Part shown: in pieces, positions 9,018-17,329 of the stretch
Layout: every line of letters starts with the position of its first letter
How positions within the stretch are numbered: the first letter of the stretch is position 1
DNA from: Actinomycetota bacterium
Lineage (GTDB): Bacteria > Actinomycetota > Acidimicrobiia > Acidimicrobiales > CAIXPF01
NCBI GenBank assembly: GCA_016870475.1
Contig: VGBO01000014.1
Span: forward strand, 1-44,552
Direction of reading: 5' to 3'
DNA length: 44,552 nucleotides
Made by a program: the position numbers and the translations under genes
The notes under the pieces: generated by a model
Seen by the model: only the letters and a program-made list of their open reading frames with translations
What the model was told of the DNA's origin: nothing
The model's database searches: none

Positions 9018-10849
9018 CCGGCGCGACCCCGGTGGTGCCGATCACGGTCGAGGGACTGCGACCGTTCGTCGACGCGGGCCATGTCGACACCGCCGGGGTC
9101 CACCTCGCCGCGAGCCTCGCCCGGCTCGCCCCGGAGACACCGCACTCCGTCCTCCTCGCTGCGGCCCTCCTGCTCCGAGCAGTGCGGCGCGGTCACTCCT
9201 GCATGACCCTCCGGGAGGCGACACGACTCGCCCCACTGCCCGAAGACACCGACGACACCGCCATCGGCGCACCACCCGTCGGAGTCGACTGGCCGGACCT
9301 CCCCACCTGGGAGGCCGAACTGCGCGCATCGGACCTCGTCACCGTGCTCCCGACGAACGACCCGACATTCGCGCCGCGGGCAACGATGCGTCCCATCGTC
9401 TTCGAGCACGGCCGCCTCAGTCTCCATCGCTACTGGTGCCACGAGACCACCGTCGCCGAACGGCTCGGCGCCGCTGCGACGGAGCTCGCACCCGTCGCCG
9501 ACGAGCAGACCATCTCCGCCACGCTCCTGCGACTCTTCCCCGATGGTGGCGCACAGTCCGACGCCGTCGGCACTGCGCTGCGTCGACGTCTCACCGTGCT
9601 CGCCGGCGGTCCCGGAACCGGCAAGACCTACACCGTCGCACGCATCCTCGCGGCCCTGTTCGAGCTCGACGCCGCACTCCTCCCCCAGACCGTCGCGATC
9701 GCCGCGCCGACGGGGAAGGCCGCGGCGCGGCTGACGGAGTCGGTCCGCCAGGCCGTGGCAGGCCTCGGCGACGCCGTGCAGCCCTCCACCGTCGGGGCGC
9801 TCGCGTCGCTCGGCGGGACCACGATCCACCGCCTGCTCGGCAGCCGCGGCGGGACGTCGGTCACCTTCGACGACCAACACCCCCTCCCCCAACGCGTCGT
9901 GGTCGTCGACGAGACCTCCATGGTCGACCTGCCCCTCATGGCCCGCCTGCTCGATGCCCTCCGCCCCGATGCCCGGCTTGTGCTCGTCGGCGACCCCGAC
10001 CAGCTCGCGAGCGTCGAGGTGGGGACGGTCCTCGCCGACATCGTCGCGGTGGGACCCGATGCCCGTGTCGACGACGCGCCGATGCGGTCTGCGGTCCGAC
10101 GACTCGAACGCGGCCACCGCTTCAGCGCCGACTCCGCCATCGCGGCACTCGCCGACGCCATCCGGGCCGGCGACGCCGAGCAGGTCACCCGGGTCCTCGC
10201 CGGAGGAGGCGACGTCCGCTTCGTCGACCTCCGCGACACCGAGGCACGCGCCGAACTCCACGACGAGGTCGTCGCGTCGGCACGCGCAGTGCTCGACGCG
10301 GCTCGGGGCGGCTCGTCCGCCGACCGGGAGACGGCGCAGCGAGCACTCAGGGTGCTGTCCGCCACACACCACGGAGAGGTCGGCGTCGACGCATGGCGCG
10401 ACCGCGTCGAGACCGCCCTGCGGATTTCCCGGCGCGACCCGTGGTACGTCGGCCGTCCGGTGATGATCACGCGGAACGACAGCGGCACGGGCCTGTTCAA
10501 CGGCGACACCGGGGTCACCGTCGAGGTCGACGGCCGACGACTCGTGGCGATCGACGACCCGTCTGCGGAGCGGTTCGTCCGCACGGTCAACCTGCCCGAC
10601 GTGGCGACCTGGTGGTCGATGACGATCCACAAGTCGCAAGGGTCGGAGTTCGACCACGCCGTCGTCTGCTTCGACGCTGCCCGCGAGGAGCTGCTCACCC
10701 GCGAACTGCTCTACACGGCGGTCACCCGTGCGCGGCGGCGACTCACCCTCGTCGGCGACCCGGGCAGGGTCGCACGCGCGGTCGAGCGTCCGGTTGCACG
10801 AGCGTCGGGACTCGCTGCGCGCCTCTTGGTCACCGACCCGCCACGGTGA
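9014..10849 (+). CDS. recD: RecBCD subunit RecD (5'-3' helicase)
   Basis: RecD is the 5'-3' motor of RecBCD. The protein is 611 residues, the normal size. It shows Walker A GGPGTGKT (198-205), APTGKAAARL, the DETSM Walker B (299-303), VGDPDQLASVEVG, MTIHKSQGSEFDHAVV and LLYTAVTRARRRL. The ATG overlaps the recB stop, so recC-recB-recD form one translationally coupled unit. The last 20 bases overlap the 3' end of the monooxygenase gene on the other strand, so the two genes converge with no room for a terminator between them. Confidence 0.96.
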   Translation: MTGATPVVPITVEGLRPFVDAGHVDTAGVHLAASLARLAPETPHSVLLAAALLLRAVRRGHSCMTLREATRLAPLPEDTDDTAIGAPPVGVDWPDLPTWEAELRASDLVTVLPTNDPTFAPRATMRPIVFEHGRLSLHRYWCHETTVAERLGAAATELAPVADEQTISATLLRLFPDGGAQSDAVGTALRRRLTVLAGGPGTGKTYTVARILAALFELDAALLPQTVAIAAPTGKAAARLTESVRQAVAGLGDAVQPSTVGALASLGGTTIHRLLGSRGGTSVTFDDQHPLPQRVVVVDETSMVDLPLMARLLDALRPDARLVLVGDPDQLASVEVGTVLADIVAVGPDARVDDAPMRSAVRRLERGHRFSADSAIAALADAIRAGDAEQVTRVLAGGGDVRFVDLRDTEARAELHDEVVASARAVLDAARGGSSADRETAQRALRVLSATHHGEVGVDAWRDRVETALRISRRDPWYVGRPVMITRNDSGTGLFNGDTGVTVEVDGRRLVAIDDPSAERFVRTVNLPDVATWWSMTIHKSQGSEFDHAVVCFDAAREELLTRELLYTAVTRARRRLTLVGDPGRVARAVERPVARASGLAARLLVTDPPR

Positions 10850-12293
10850 CGACGAAGTCGTCGGCGGGTGCGGTCCGGCAGCGCCGCCGCAGTTCACCGA
10901 ACGTGCCCGGGAAGAACGACACGATCCGCCCGGTCGCGTCCCGGTAGAAGTTCGGGCAGTCCCCTGTCCAGCTCATGCGCCCGAGCCGTCGTTGGATCTC
11001 GACGTTGTACCGCTCCGTCACATCGGGTCGGACCTCGAGGGTGCGCAGCCCCTCGGTCACGACCCGGACCGTCTGGCGGGCGATGAGCTCCGCTGCGATC
11101 TCCGCCGTGAGGAAGAACGGCCCGTAGCCGCTCGATCCGTTCACCCCGCCGACGACGAAATAGTTAGGGAACCCGGGCACGGCCACCCCGAGGTACGCCT
11201 CCTGCCGGGCCGCCATCGCCGAGCGGAACGACCGTCCGTCGGGTGCGACCACGTCGACGTTCGGTCGACCGTCATCCCGAGCACCGAGGCGGTATCCGGT
11301 GCAGAACACCACGACGTCGGCGGGCGTCTCCCCACCGGAGGCGTCGACGACCCCGGAACCGGTGAGCGCGGTCACCTCGTGCGGCACCAGCCGAACGTGG
11401 GGCCGAGCGAGCGCCGGGTAGTAGTCGTCGGAGACGAGAATCCGCTTGCAGCCCGGGTCGAAGTCCGGGGTGAGCGCGGCGCAGAGCAGCGGGTCGTCGA
11501 TGTGCCGGTGCATGTTGCCCAGCGCGATCCTCCGCAACTCCTCCACCGCATCGGGACGGCGGTCGAACACCCGGTGCCACAGCAGCGACTCCCGGTACAG
11601 CGTCCGCCAGTGCCGGCGTCGCTCGGCGTCGTCACCGAACGCTTCCCGGGTGGTCTCGTCGTAGGCGGCGTCGTCACGCGGCACGACCCAGTTCGGCGTC
11701 CGGGCGTAGACCGTCACGGCGGCGGCGACCTCCGCCACGGCGGGGACCACCTGCACGGCACTCGCCGCGCTGCCGACGACGGCGACGGACCGACCCTCGA
11801 GGGCCACGTCGTGCCGCCACCTCGACGCGTGCCACCAGGGTCCCTCGAAGACGTCGAGGCCGCTCACCCGGGGGATCGACGGTGCGGTCAGCCCGCCGGT
11901 CGCCGAAACGAGCACCCGGTGCCGGGCCGTCGTGCCGTCGGCGAGTTCCAGTTCCCACATCCCGGCCGACTCGTCGAAGCGGGCGCGTTCCACGGTCGTA
12001 GCGAACCGCGTCCGCTCGCGCAGACCCCACCGGTCGGCGCACTCGCGCAGGTAGGCGGCGATCTCCTCACCGGTCGCGTACCGGTGGGACCACGCAGCGT
12101 TCGGGTCGGCGGTGTAGCTGAAGAGGTGCGACGGGATGTCGCAGCGCAGGCCCGGGTAGTCCGTCGTGTGCCACAGCCCGCCGACGTCGTCGTTGCGGTC
12201 GTAGAGCACGACGTCGTCGACCCCGGCCGACCGCATGGCCATGCCGACGGCGATGCCGGCGACCCCAGCCCCGAGCACCCCGACGGTGGTCAC
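10830..12293 (-). CDS. Flavin-containing monooxygenase with altered Baeyer-Villiger signature
   Basis: This 487-residue FAD/NADPH oxidase of the FMO/BVMO superfamily would insert or transfer one oxygen from O2 to a soft nucleophile or ketone. It has an FAD Rossmann motif GAGVAG (8-13), the GLWHTTDYPGLRCD segment typical of the superfamily, and an NADPH motif GSAASA. The Baeyer-Villiger fingerprint F-x-G-x3-H-x3-W-(P/D) is present at 149-160 but ends in Arg, where Pro or Asp is usual. The type of oxygenation is therefore open. The frame stays open upstream on the same strand, but that part is the shadow of the MFS gene. The GTG at 12293 gives a GTGA overlap with the MFS stop and starts just before the FAD motif. 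It is probably co-transcribed with the exporter. Confidence 0.85.
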   Translation of the reverse strand: MTTVGVLGAGVAGIAVGMAMRSAGVDDVVLYDRNDDVGGLWHTTDYPGLRCDIPSHLFSYTADPNAAWSHRYATGEEIAAYLRECADRWGLRERTRFATTVERARFDESAGMWELELADGTTARHRVLVSATGGLTAPSIPRVSGLDVFEGPWWHASRWRHDVALEGRSVAVVGSAASAVQVVPAVAEVAAAVTVYARTPNWVVPRDDAAYDETTREAFGDDAERRRHWRTLYRESLLWHRVFDRRPDAVEELRRIALGNMHRHIDDPLLCAALTPDFDPGCKRILVSDDYYPALARPHVRLVPHEVTALTGSGVVDASGGETPADVVVFCTGYRLGARDDGRPNVDVVAPDGRSFRSAMAARQEAYLGVAVPGFPNYFVVGGVNGSSGYGPFFLTAEIAAELIARQTVRVVTEGLRTLEVRPDVTERYNVEIQRRLGRMSWTGDCPNFYRDATGRIVSFFPGTFGELRRRCRTAPADDFVVTVAGR

Positions 12294-13723
12294 GTCGTCG
12301 GCGCCTCGCTGACGGGCCGCCCGCCCCGGGGGTAGAGCACGTAGACCACGGCAACGAGCACCAGGGCCACGACGAAGAACGTCCACCACACCCGCTCGTA
12401 GGCGGCGAGCACGTCGAGTCGGTCCTCGTCGCCGATGATCGCGATCGCGATCGCTACGCCGAGTGCTCCCGACACGTTCCGGATGGTGTTGAAGGAGGCG
12501 TTCACCTCGGCGTAGTAGTCGGCGCCGACCCGGCTCAGCACCCCCGAGTTCAGCGGCGGCTGCGTCATGGCCCAACCGCCACCGGCGAGCGCGCACGCCG
12601 CGAACGCCCCGGTCAGGTAGTTCGGCACGGCCGACAGCGTGACGATCGGCAACCCCATGGCGACGACCGTGACGAGCGCGCCGACTCGGACGATGACCTC
12701 GTGCCCGTGACGCTCGGCGAACCGCCCGCCGAGGGTCGTGAGCACCCCCGAGAGCATCGGGCCCGGTAGGAGGGCGAAACCGGTCTGCACGGCGTTGTAG
12801 TCCCACACCCTGGCGAACCACAGGGGCCATACGAGCCAGGTGCCCATGCCGGCGAGGTTGAGCACGAAGTTCGCGAGGTTCGCCACCCACACCGGCCGCA
12901 GTCGGAACACCCCGAGGTTGAGGAGCGGCTCGGGATGCCGGAGGCACCGGAGGAGGAACAGCGGCGTGAGGACCACCATCCCGACGTAGGCGACGAGCAC
13001 CGCCGGGGCGGACCACCCGAGCGCGGGACCCTGCCCCGCCGCAAACACCATCGATGCGATCGCTGCGGTTCCGATGACCACACCCGCCCAGTCGAGACGA
13101 CCGTGGGGCCCCTCGGCACTCGACTCGCCGATCGCCCGCCATCCGGCCAGCAGAGCGCCCAGAGCGATCGGGGTCGAGAGCGCGAAGAGGACACGCCAAC
13201 TCGTCACGGCGAGCACGAACGCGGACAGCGCCGGAGCCGCCGCCGAGGCGATCGGCCCGCACGCCGCCCACACCGACACCGCCGTGTAGTGCCGGTCCTT
13301 CGGGAACTCGGGGAGCACCGCGGCGAGGGACGACGGGAGGATCAGCGCCCCACCGATCGCGGTCACGAACCGCGCACCGATGAGGAACGCCGCGAACGGC
13401 GCGAACGCGGAGAGCAGCGACCCGACAGCGAAGATCCCGAGGCCGATGCGGAACACCCGTCGCCGTCCGACGCGGTCGGCGAGGCGTCCGGAGACGGGGA
13501 GCAGGCTCGCCAACCCGATGAAGAACACCGACGCCACCCAGGACAGGGTCGTCGCCCGCGACGAGGAGAACGTGTCGGAGATCCTCCCGAACGCGAGGTT
13601 CGTGGCGGTCGTGTTGAACGACATCAGCGAGTAGCCAAGCCCGCTGACGGCGAGCGCCTTCCACGCGCGTCGCGGGATCGGTGTCCGTGTCACCCGTGCG
13701 GCGTCCGCTGTCGTCATCGTCAC
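12290..13723 (-). CDS. MFS transporter, DHA2 (drug:H+ antiporter) type
   Basis: This 477-residue, strongly hydrophobic protein has many membrane segments. After the second helix it carries the major-facilitator motif A (GRLADRVGRRRVFRIG), and later SWRVLFALSTPIALG, a pattern of the DHA2/EmrB-QacA group. It would export small hydrophobic molecules using the proton gradient. Two starts are possible: GTG at 13723, or ATG two codons later at 13717, preceded by a purine-rich GGGGGTGA. The gene overlaps the monooxygenase by 4 bases. A natural reading is oxidation and export of the same or related compounds, but the substrate is unknown. Confidence 0.88.
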   Translation of the reverse strand: MTMTTADAARVTRTPIPRRAWKALAVSGLGYSLMSFNTTATNLAFGRISDTFSSSRATTLSWVASVFFIGLASLLPVSGRLADRVGRRRVFRIGLGIFAVGSLLSAFAPFAAFLIGARFVTAIGGALILPSSLAAVLPEFPKDRHYTAVSVWAACGPIASAAAPALSAFVLAVTSWRVLFALSTPIALGALLAGWRAIGESSAEGPHGRLDWAGVVIGTAAIASMVFAAGQGPALGWSAPAVLVAYVGMVVLTPLFLLRCLRHPEPLLNLGVFRLRPVWVANLANFVLNLAGMGTWLVWPLWFARVWDYNAVQTGFALLPGPMLSGVLTTLGGRFAERHGHEVIVRVGALVTVVAMGLPIVTLSAVPNYLTGAFAACALAGGGWAMTQPPLNSGVLSRVGADYYAEVNASFNTIRNVSGALGVAIAIAIIGDEDRLDVLAAYERVWWTFFVVALVLVAVVYVLYPRGGRPVSEAPTT

Positions 13724-13757
13724 CCCCGACCCCGGGGAACGGTAGCGGTCGTGGCGC

Positions 13758-13776
13758 CTCGGCGGTGACCGCCGGG
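13758..13776 (-). terminator. Stem-loop between ABC permease and MFS gene
   Basis: A GC-rich inverted repeat (core CGGCGG-TGA-CCGCCG, extendable to about 8 bp with one wobble pair) lies 15 bases past the permease stop, in the only gap of this minus-strand run. There is no T-run, so it may be a weak terminator or an mRNA-stabilising hairpin. A TACCGT box (13739-13744, minus strand) follows and could be the MFS promoter. Confidence 0.35.
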
Positions 13777-13790
13777 CAACCAGGCGTCGT

Positions 13791-14582
13791 TCAGCCGATC
13801 CCGATGTCGCGCCGGGCGAACCGGACTGCGCCTCCGACGGTCACGGCAAGCGCTGTTGCGGTGAGCGTCACGAAGCCGAACGGCACGTCCGTCGAGATCG
13901 GTCCGTTGACGATCGCCTGCGTGAACGGTGACAGCGGCCGCCAGGGCTCGACCGCGTCGACGAGAGCTCCGACGACATGGAGCACGTAGCCGGCCACGGC
14001 GACCGTGCCGGCGACGACGAGCGCCCTGGTCCGGCGCCCGGTCGCTGCACCGACGGCGAGCGCCACGAGGCCGTGCACGACACCGAGCAGCACCATCGCC
14101 GTCGATCCGACGGTCAGCGCCCAGAGGTCGACGTCGAGCCCGACGATCGGGCCGAGCACCGCGATCGAACACCACAGTGCGCCGCCGAGCGCGACGACGC
14201 CGACGGTGAGACCGGCGGCCTTCTCGACGAGAACCCGTACCCGGGACGGTCGTCCGAGCAGCATGACGTCGAGCAACCCGTCCTGTTCCGCCCCTGCGAC
14301 CGCCCGCGCGCCACGTCCGACGGCGGCGAGCAGGAACATCGCGGGCAGCACGATGCTGAACAGTTCCACGTCGAGGTAGCCGGTCCCGCTCGTCATGGCG
14401 TCGATGTCGAACAGCTCGCGCATCGCCTCCGGGTACGCCTCGAGGAGTTCGGTGTCGTAGACGTCGCGCACCGACGGCCACAGCGCCGCCATGATCCCGA
14501 CGAGGAGGATGATCCCGCTCCCCCAGCCGAGGAGACCGCGTCGACTGTCCCGCAGGGTCGATCGGAGGATCGTCGCACCCAT
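13791..14582 (-). CDS. ABC-2-type transporter permease
   Basis: This 263-residue membrane protein is the partner of the ATPase directly upstream. It starts with a short charged N-terminus and a first helix (LLGWGSGIILLVGIMAALWPS). A long loop follows, then about five hydrophobic segments, as in permeases of ABC-2 exporters. The ATG lies one base after the ATPase stop, so the two are surely co-expressed. The substrate cannot be told from sequence. Related pairs export drugs, lipids or polyketides. Confidence 0.85.
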   Translation of the reverse strand: MGATILRSTLRDSRRGLLGWGSGIILLVGIMAALWPSVRDVYDTELLEAYPEAMRELFDIDAMTSGTGYLDVELFSIVLPAMFLLAAVGRGARAVAGAEQDGLLDVMLLGRPSRVRVLVEKAAGLTVGVVALGGALWCSIAVLGPIVGLDVDLWALTVGSTAMVLLGVVHGLVALAVGAATGRRTRALVVAGTVAVAGYVLHVVGALVDAVEPWRPLSPFTQAIVNGPISTDVPFGFVTLTATALAVTVGGAVRFARRDIGIG

Positions 14583-14583
14583 C

Positions 14584-15480
14584 TCAGCTCGCCCCTTGGT
14601 AGTGCTCGAGGAAGATCTCGCCGAGGTCGACCTCGTGGGACACCAGGTCGACGACGTCGTGCCGGCCGAGCACCCGGACGAGCTCGACGGTCGACCCTTC
14701 GACGGTGACGCGCACGGTCCCGTCCATCTCGCTGACCTCGACCACCCCCGGCGTCCCCCGGAGCTCTGCGAGTGGCGGTGGACCGTCGAAGCGCAGGTCG
14801 ATGTTGCGACGGGTCCGCGCCTCCAGCCGGTCGACGGTGTCGACGATCACGAGTCGGCCGGCCCGCACGATCGCGACGATGTCGGCGACGGCATCGACCT
14901 CGGAGAGGACGTGGGACGACAGCACGACCGTCCGCCCCGCAGCGGCCGCCTCCCGCAGCATCCCGAGAAACGTCCGCTGCATGATCGGGTCGAGGCCGGT
15001 CGTCGGCTCGTCGAGGATCAGGACGTCCGGGTCGTGCTGGAACGCTTGGATGATGCCGATCTTCTGCCGGTTGCCGTGGGACAGCGATCCGATCCGCCGG
15101 TCGAGGTCGATGGCGAGCCGCTCCGCGAGCCGGTCGGTGGCTGTCGTCCCCCGGCAGCCACGGAGCGCTGCGAGGTCGTCGAGGTAGCGCCGGCCGGTGA
15201 GCGCTGCCGGTGCGCGGAAGTCTCCGGCGAGATAGCCGAGCCGCGTGCGGATCCGTGCGTGTGCGCGGCTCACGTCGTGGCCGAGGACCTGTGCCGAACC
15301 GGCGCTCGGCCGCAGCAACCCGACGAGGAGCCGCAAGGTCGTCGACTTCCCGGCGCCGTTCGGTCCGAGGTAGCCGAAGATCGACCCTACGGGGATGTCG
15401 AGGTCGAGTTCGGCGAGCGCTGTCGTCCGGCCGAACCGTTTGGTCAGCCCGCGGGTGCGGATCGCAACGTCGGCGTTCAC
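14584..15480 (-). CDS. ABC transporter ATP-binding protein (exporter type)
   Basis: This 298-residue ATPase would energise the ABC-2 permease encoded downstream. It has Walker A GPNGAGKST, a signature in the variant form LSHGNRQK, Walker B LILDEPTTGLDP and the switch histidine in LSSHVL. The order and variants fit the CcmA/DrrA-like exporter ATPases. The C-terminal 80 residues form the extra domain common in this group. The GTG start at 15480 is chosen because it precedes the AIRTRGLTKRFG strand. The gene is divergent from the flavin reductase, 50 bases away. Confidence 0.93.
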   Translation of the reverse strand: MNADVAIRTRGLTKRFGRTTALAELDLDIPVGSIFGYLGPNGAGKSTTLRLLVGLLRPSAGSAQVLGHDVSRAHARIRTRLGYLAGDFRAPAALTGRRYLDDLAALRGCRGTTATDRLAERLAIDLDRRIGSLSHGNRQKIGIIQAFQHDPDVLILDEPTTGLDPIMQRTFLGMLREAAAAGRTVVLSSHVLSEVDAVADIVAIVRAGRLVIVDTVDRLEARTRRNIDLRFDGPPPLAELRGTPGVVEVSEMDGTVRVTVEGSTVELVRVLGRHDVVDLVSHEVDLGEIFLEHYQGAS

Positions 15481-15530
15481 CGACCCGCACCGACGTGACG
15501 AGTCGGGCCACCGCCCGACAGACTGCGCCC

Positions 15531-16115
15531 ATGATCGACCCTGTCCTCAAGCGCTGTCTCGGTCAGATGATGAAGGGCGTCGAGGTCGTCGGCGCCCACC
15601 ACGACGGGGTGACCCGGGCGTTCTGCAGCCACTGGGTCTCCCAGGTCGCGTTCGAGGAACCGATCGTGATGGCGAGCGTCTCGCCCCGCCACGACACGTA
15701 CCCGCTGATGGTGGCGAGCGGGGAGTTCGCCGTGTCGATCCTCGCGGGCGACCAGGTGGATGTCGGGCAGTACTTCAGCTACCCGGGTCGGAAGTTCCGC
15801 CACATCGCGGACGAGTACCTCGAGACGATCCCGGGCACGTCGTTGCCGGTCGTGCGGAACTGCATCGCATGGCTCCGCTGCGCGACGTTCGAGATCAAGA
15901 CAGTCGCCGACCACGACCTCTTTTTCGCCCGGGTGACCGAGGTCGGAAACGGCCGATTGCGCGAAGCACCGCTGCTCTACTCGAGTCGTCTCGGCTGGCG
16001 CATCGCGGGCGACAAGGCGCGTGAGCCCGGGCGAAGCGTGCGCGACGAGCTCCTCGCCCGTCTCGCCGAGGCGGGATTCGACGCGTCGGACGACGACGGA
16101 GATGACGACGCGTGA
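15531..16115 (+). CDS. Flavin reductase-like protein (FMN-binding split barrel)
   Basis: The 194-residue protein resembles flavin reductases of two-component oxygenases: an early MMKGVEVVGAHHDGVTRAFCSHWVSQVAFEEP segment corresponds to the family's first strands, followed by PIVMASVSPRH and SGEFAVSIL. Such proteins pass hydride from NAD(P)H to FMN or FAD. The C-terminus is an acidic tail rich in Asp. The frame is open upstream, but the ATG at 15531 fits the family N-terminus. It overlaps the P450 gene by 4 bases (GTGA), implying joint expression. It might feed reduced flavin to an oxygenase or help P450 electron transfer; neither is shown by the sequence. Confidence 0.75.
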   Translation: MIDPVLKRCLGQMMKGVEVVGAHHDGVTRAFCSHWVSQVAFEEPIVMASVSPRHDTYPLMVASGEFAVSILAGDQVDVGQYFSYPGRKFRHIADEYLETIPGTSLPVVRNCIAWLRCATFEIKTVADHDLFFARVTEVGNGRLREAPLLYSSRLGWRIAGDKAREPGRSVRDELLARLAEAGFDASDDDGDDDA

Positions 16116-17317
16116 GCGGGACCGAGCGCCGCAATCCGCCGGTGACCGACTGGTCGACGGAGTACGACCTGCGTGACCCCGCGTATGTCGCCGATCCCTA
16201 CGACATCTGGCGTGACCTGCGTTCCCGGTGTCCGGTCGCTACCACCGACCGTCTCGGCGGCTCGGTGCTCCCCACGCGGTACGACGACGTTGTCGCCGTC
16301 GCGCACGACACGGCGACCTTCTCCTCCGTCGACACGGCGGTCTTCCCCCGTCCTGCGGGTGCGTCGCCGTTCGTGGCGCCGCCGATCACGAGCGACCCGC
16401 CCTTCCACGCCGAGGCACGCCGCATCTTGTTGCCGCACTTCGGTCTGGCTGCGGTCACTCGTCTCGAGGCCCGGACCCGGGAGATCGTCACCGAGCTCCT
16501 CGATGGTCTCGAGGGCCGTGCCGAGGCCGACGCCGCGGCCGACTTCGCCGAGCACGTCCCCGTACGGGTCATCGCACATCTGTTGGGCATCCCCGCCGAC
16601 GACGAGCCACGGTTCACCGACTGGGTGGTGCGGGTCCTGCAGGACACCGGACCCGACACCGAACGCACCAGGGCGACGGCCACGCGCGAGCTGCTGGCCT
16701 ACTTCGGCGACGTGGTCGCTGCCCGGCGCGTCGAACGGGGCGACGACCTCGTGAGCGCCCTGCTCGACGCCGAGCTCGACGGCGCACCACTCACCGACAA
16801 GCACCTGCAAGGCACATGCGCTCTCCTGCTCCTCGCCGGGATCGACACGACCTGGAGCATGATCGCTTCGAGCCTTGCGCACCTGGCCCGTACCCCCGCC
16901 GATCGGGATCGTCTGGTCACCGACCCGTCGCTGCTGCCACAGGCCTGCGAGGAGTTCCTGCGGGCGTTCGCCCCGGTCACGCAGGCTCGCATCGCGACGG
17001 ATGACACCGAGATCGCCGGCTGTCCGGTGACGGCGGGCAGTCGAGTGCTGTTGGTCTTCGGCGCCGCGAACCGCGACCCGTCGCACTTCGATCGTCCCGA
17101 TGTGGTCGACATCGACCGCACCGAGAACCGCCACCTGGCGTTCGGGGTCGGCATCCACCGCTGCATCGGCTCGAACCTGGCGCGCATGGAGCTCCAGGTC
17201 GCGATCGGCGGCTGGCTCGAACGCTTCCCCGGGTTCCATCTGCGACCCGATGCGACCGTCACCTGGACGGGTGAGCAGATCCGCAGCCCGCACCGGGTCC
17301 CGGTGCGGCTGCGGTGA
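16112..17317 (+). CDS. Cytochrome P450
   Basis: This 401-residue soluble P450 would hydroxylate an organic substrate using O2 and two electrons. The I-helix oxygen-binding motif AGIDTT is at 242-247, the K-helix ExxR at 281-284, and the heme loop FGVGIHRCIG at 344-353 with C351 as the iron ligand. All core residues are present. The GTG start overlaps the flavin reductase stop; a start a few codons later, at a GTG near 16142, is also possible. No ferredoxin or ferredoxin reductase lies next to it, so electron partners are either encoded elsewhere or include the flavin reductase. Confidence 0.95.
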   Translation: MSGTERRNPPVTDWSTEYDLRDPAYVADPYDIWRDLRSRCPVATTDRLGGSVLPTRYDDVVAVAHDTATFSSVDTAVFPRPAGASPFVAPPITSDPPFHAEARRILLPHFGLAAVTRLEARTREIVTELLDGLEGRAEADAAADFAEHVPVRVIAHLLGIPADDEPRFTDWVVRVLQDTGPDTERTRATATRELLAYFGDVVAARRVERGDDLVSALLDAELDGAPLTDKHLQGTCALLLLAGIDTTWSMIASSLAHLARTPADRDRLVTDPSLLPQACEEFLRAFAPVTQARIATDDTEIAGCPVTAGSRVLLVFGAANRDPSHFDRPDVVDIDRTENRHLAFGVGIHRCIGSNLARMELQVAIGGWLERFPGFHLRPDATVTWTGEQIRSPHRVPVRLR

Positions 17318-17329
17318 TCTGCGTCAGGT

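Noticed and set aside
10830-13664. A 944-codon minus frame that appears to fuse an Arg-rich protein to the monooxygenase
   Set aside because: The first half is the out-of-frame shadow of the MFS transporter gene. The real start is the GTG at 12293, which overlaps the MFS stop.
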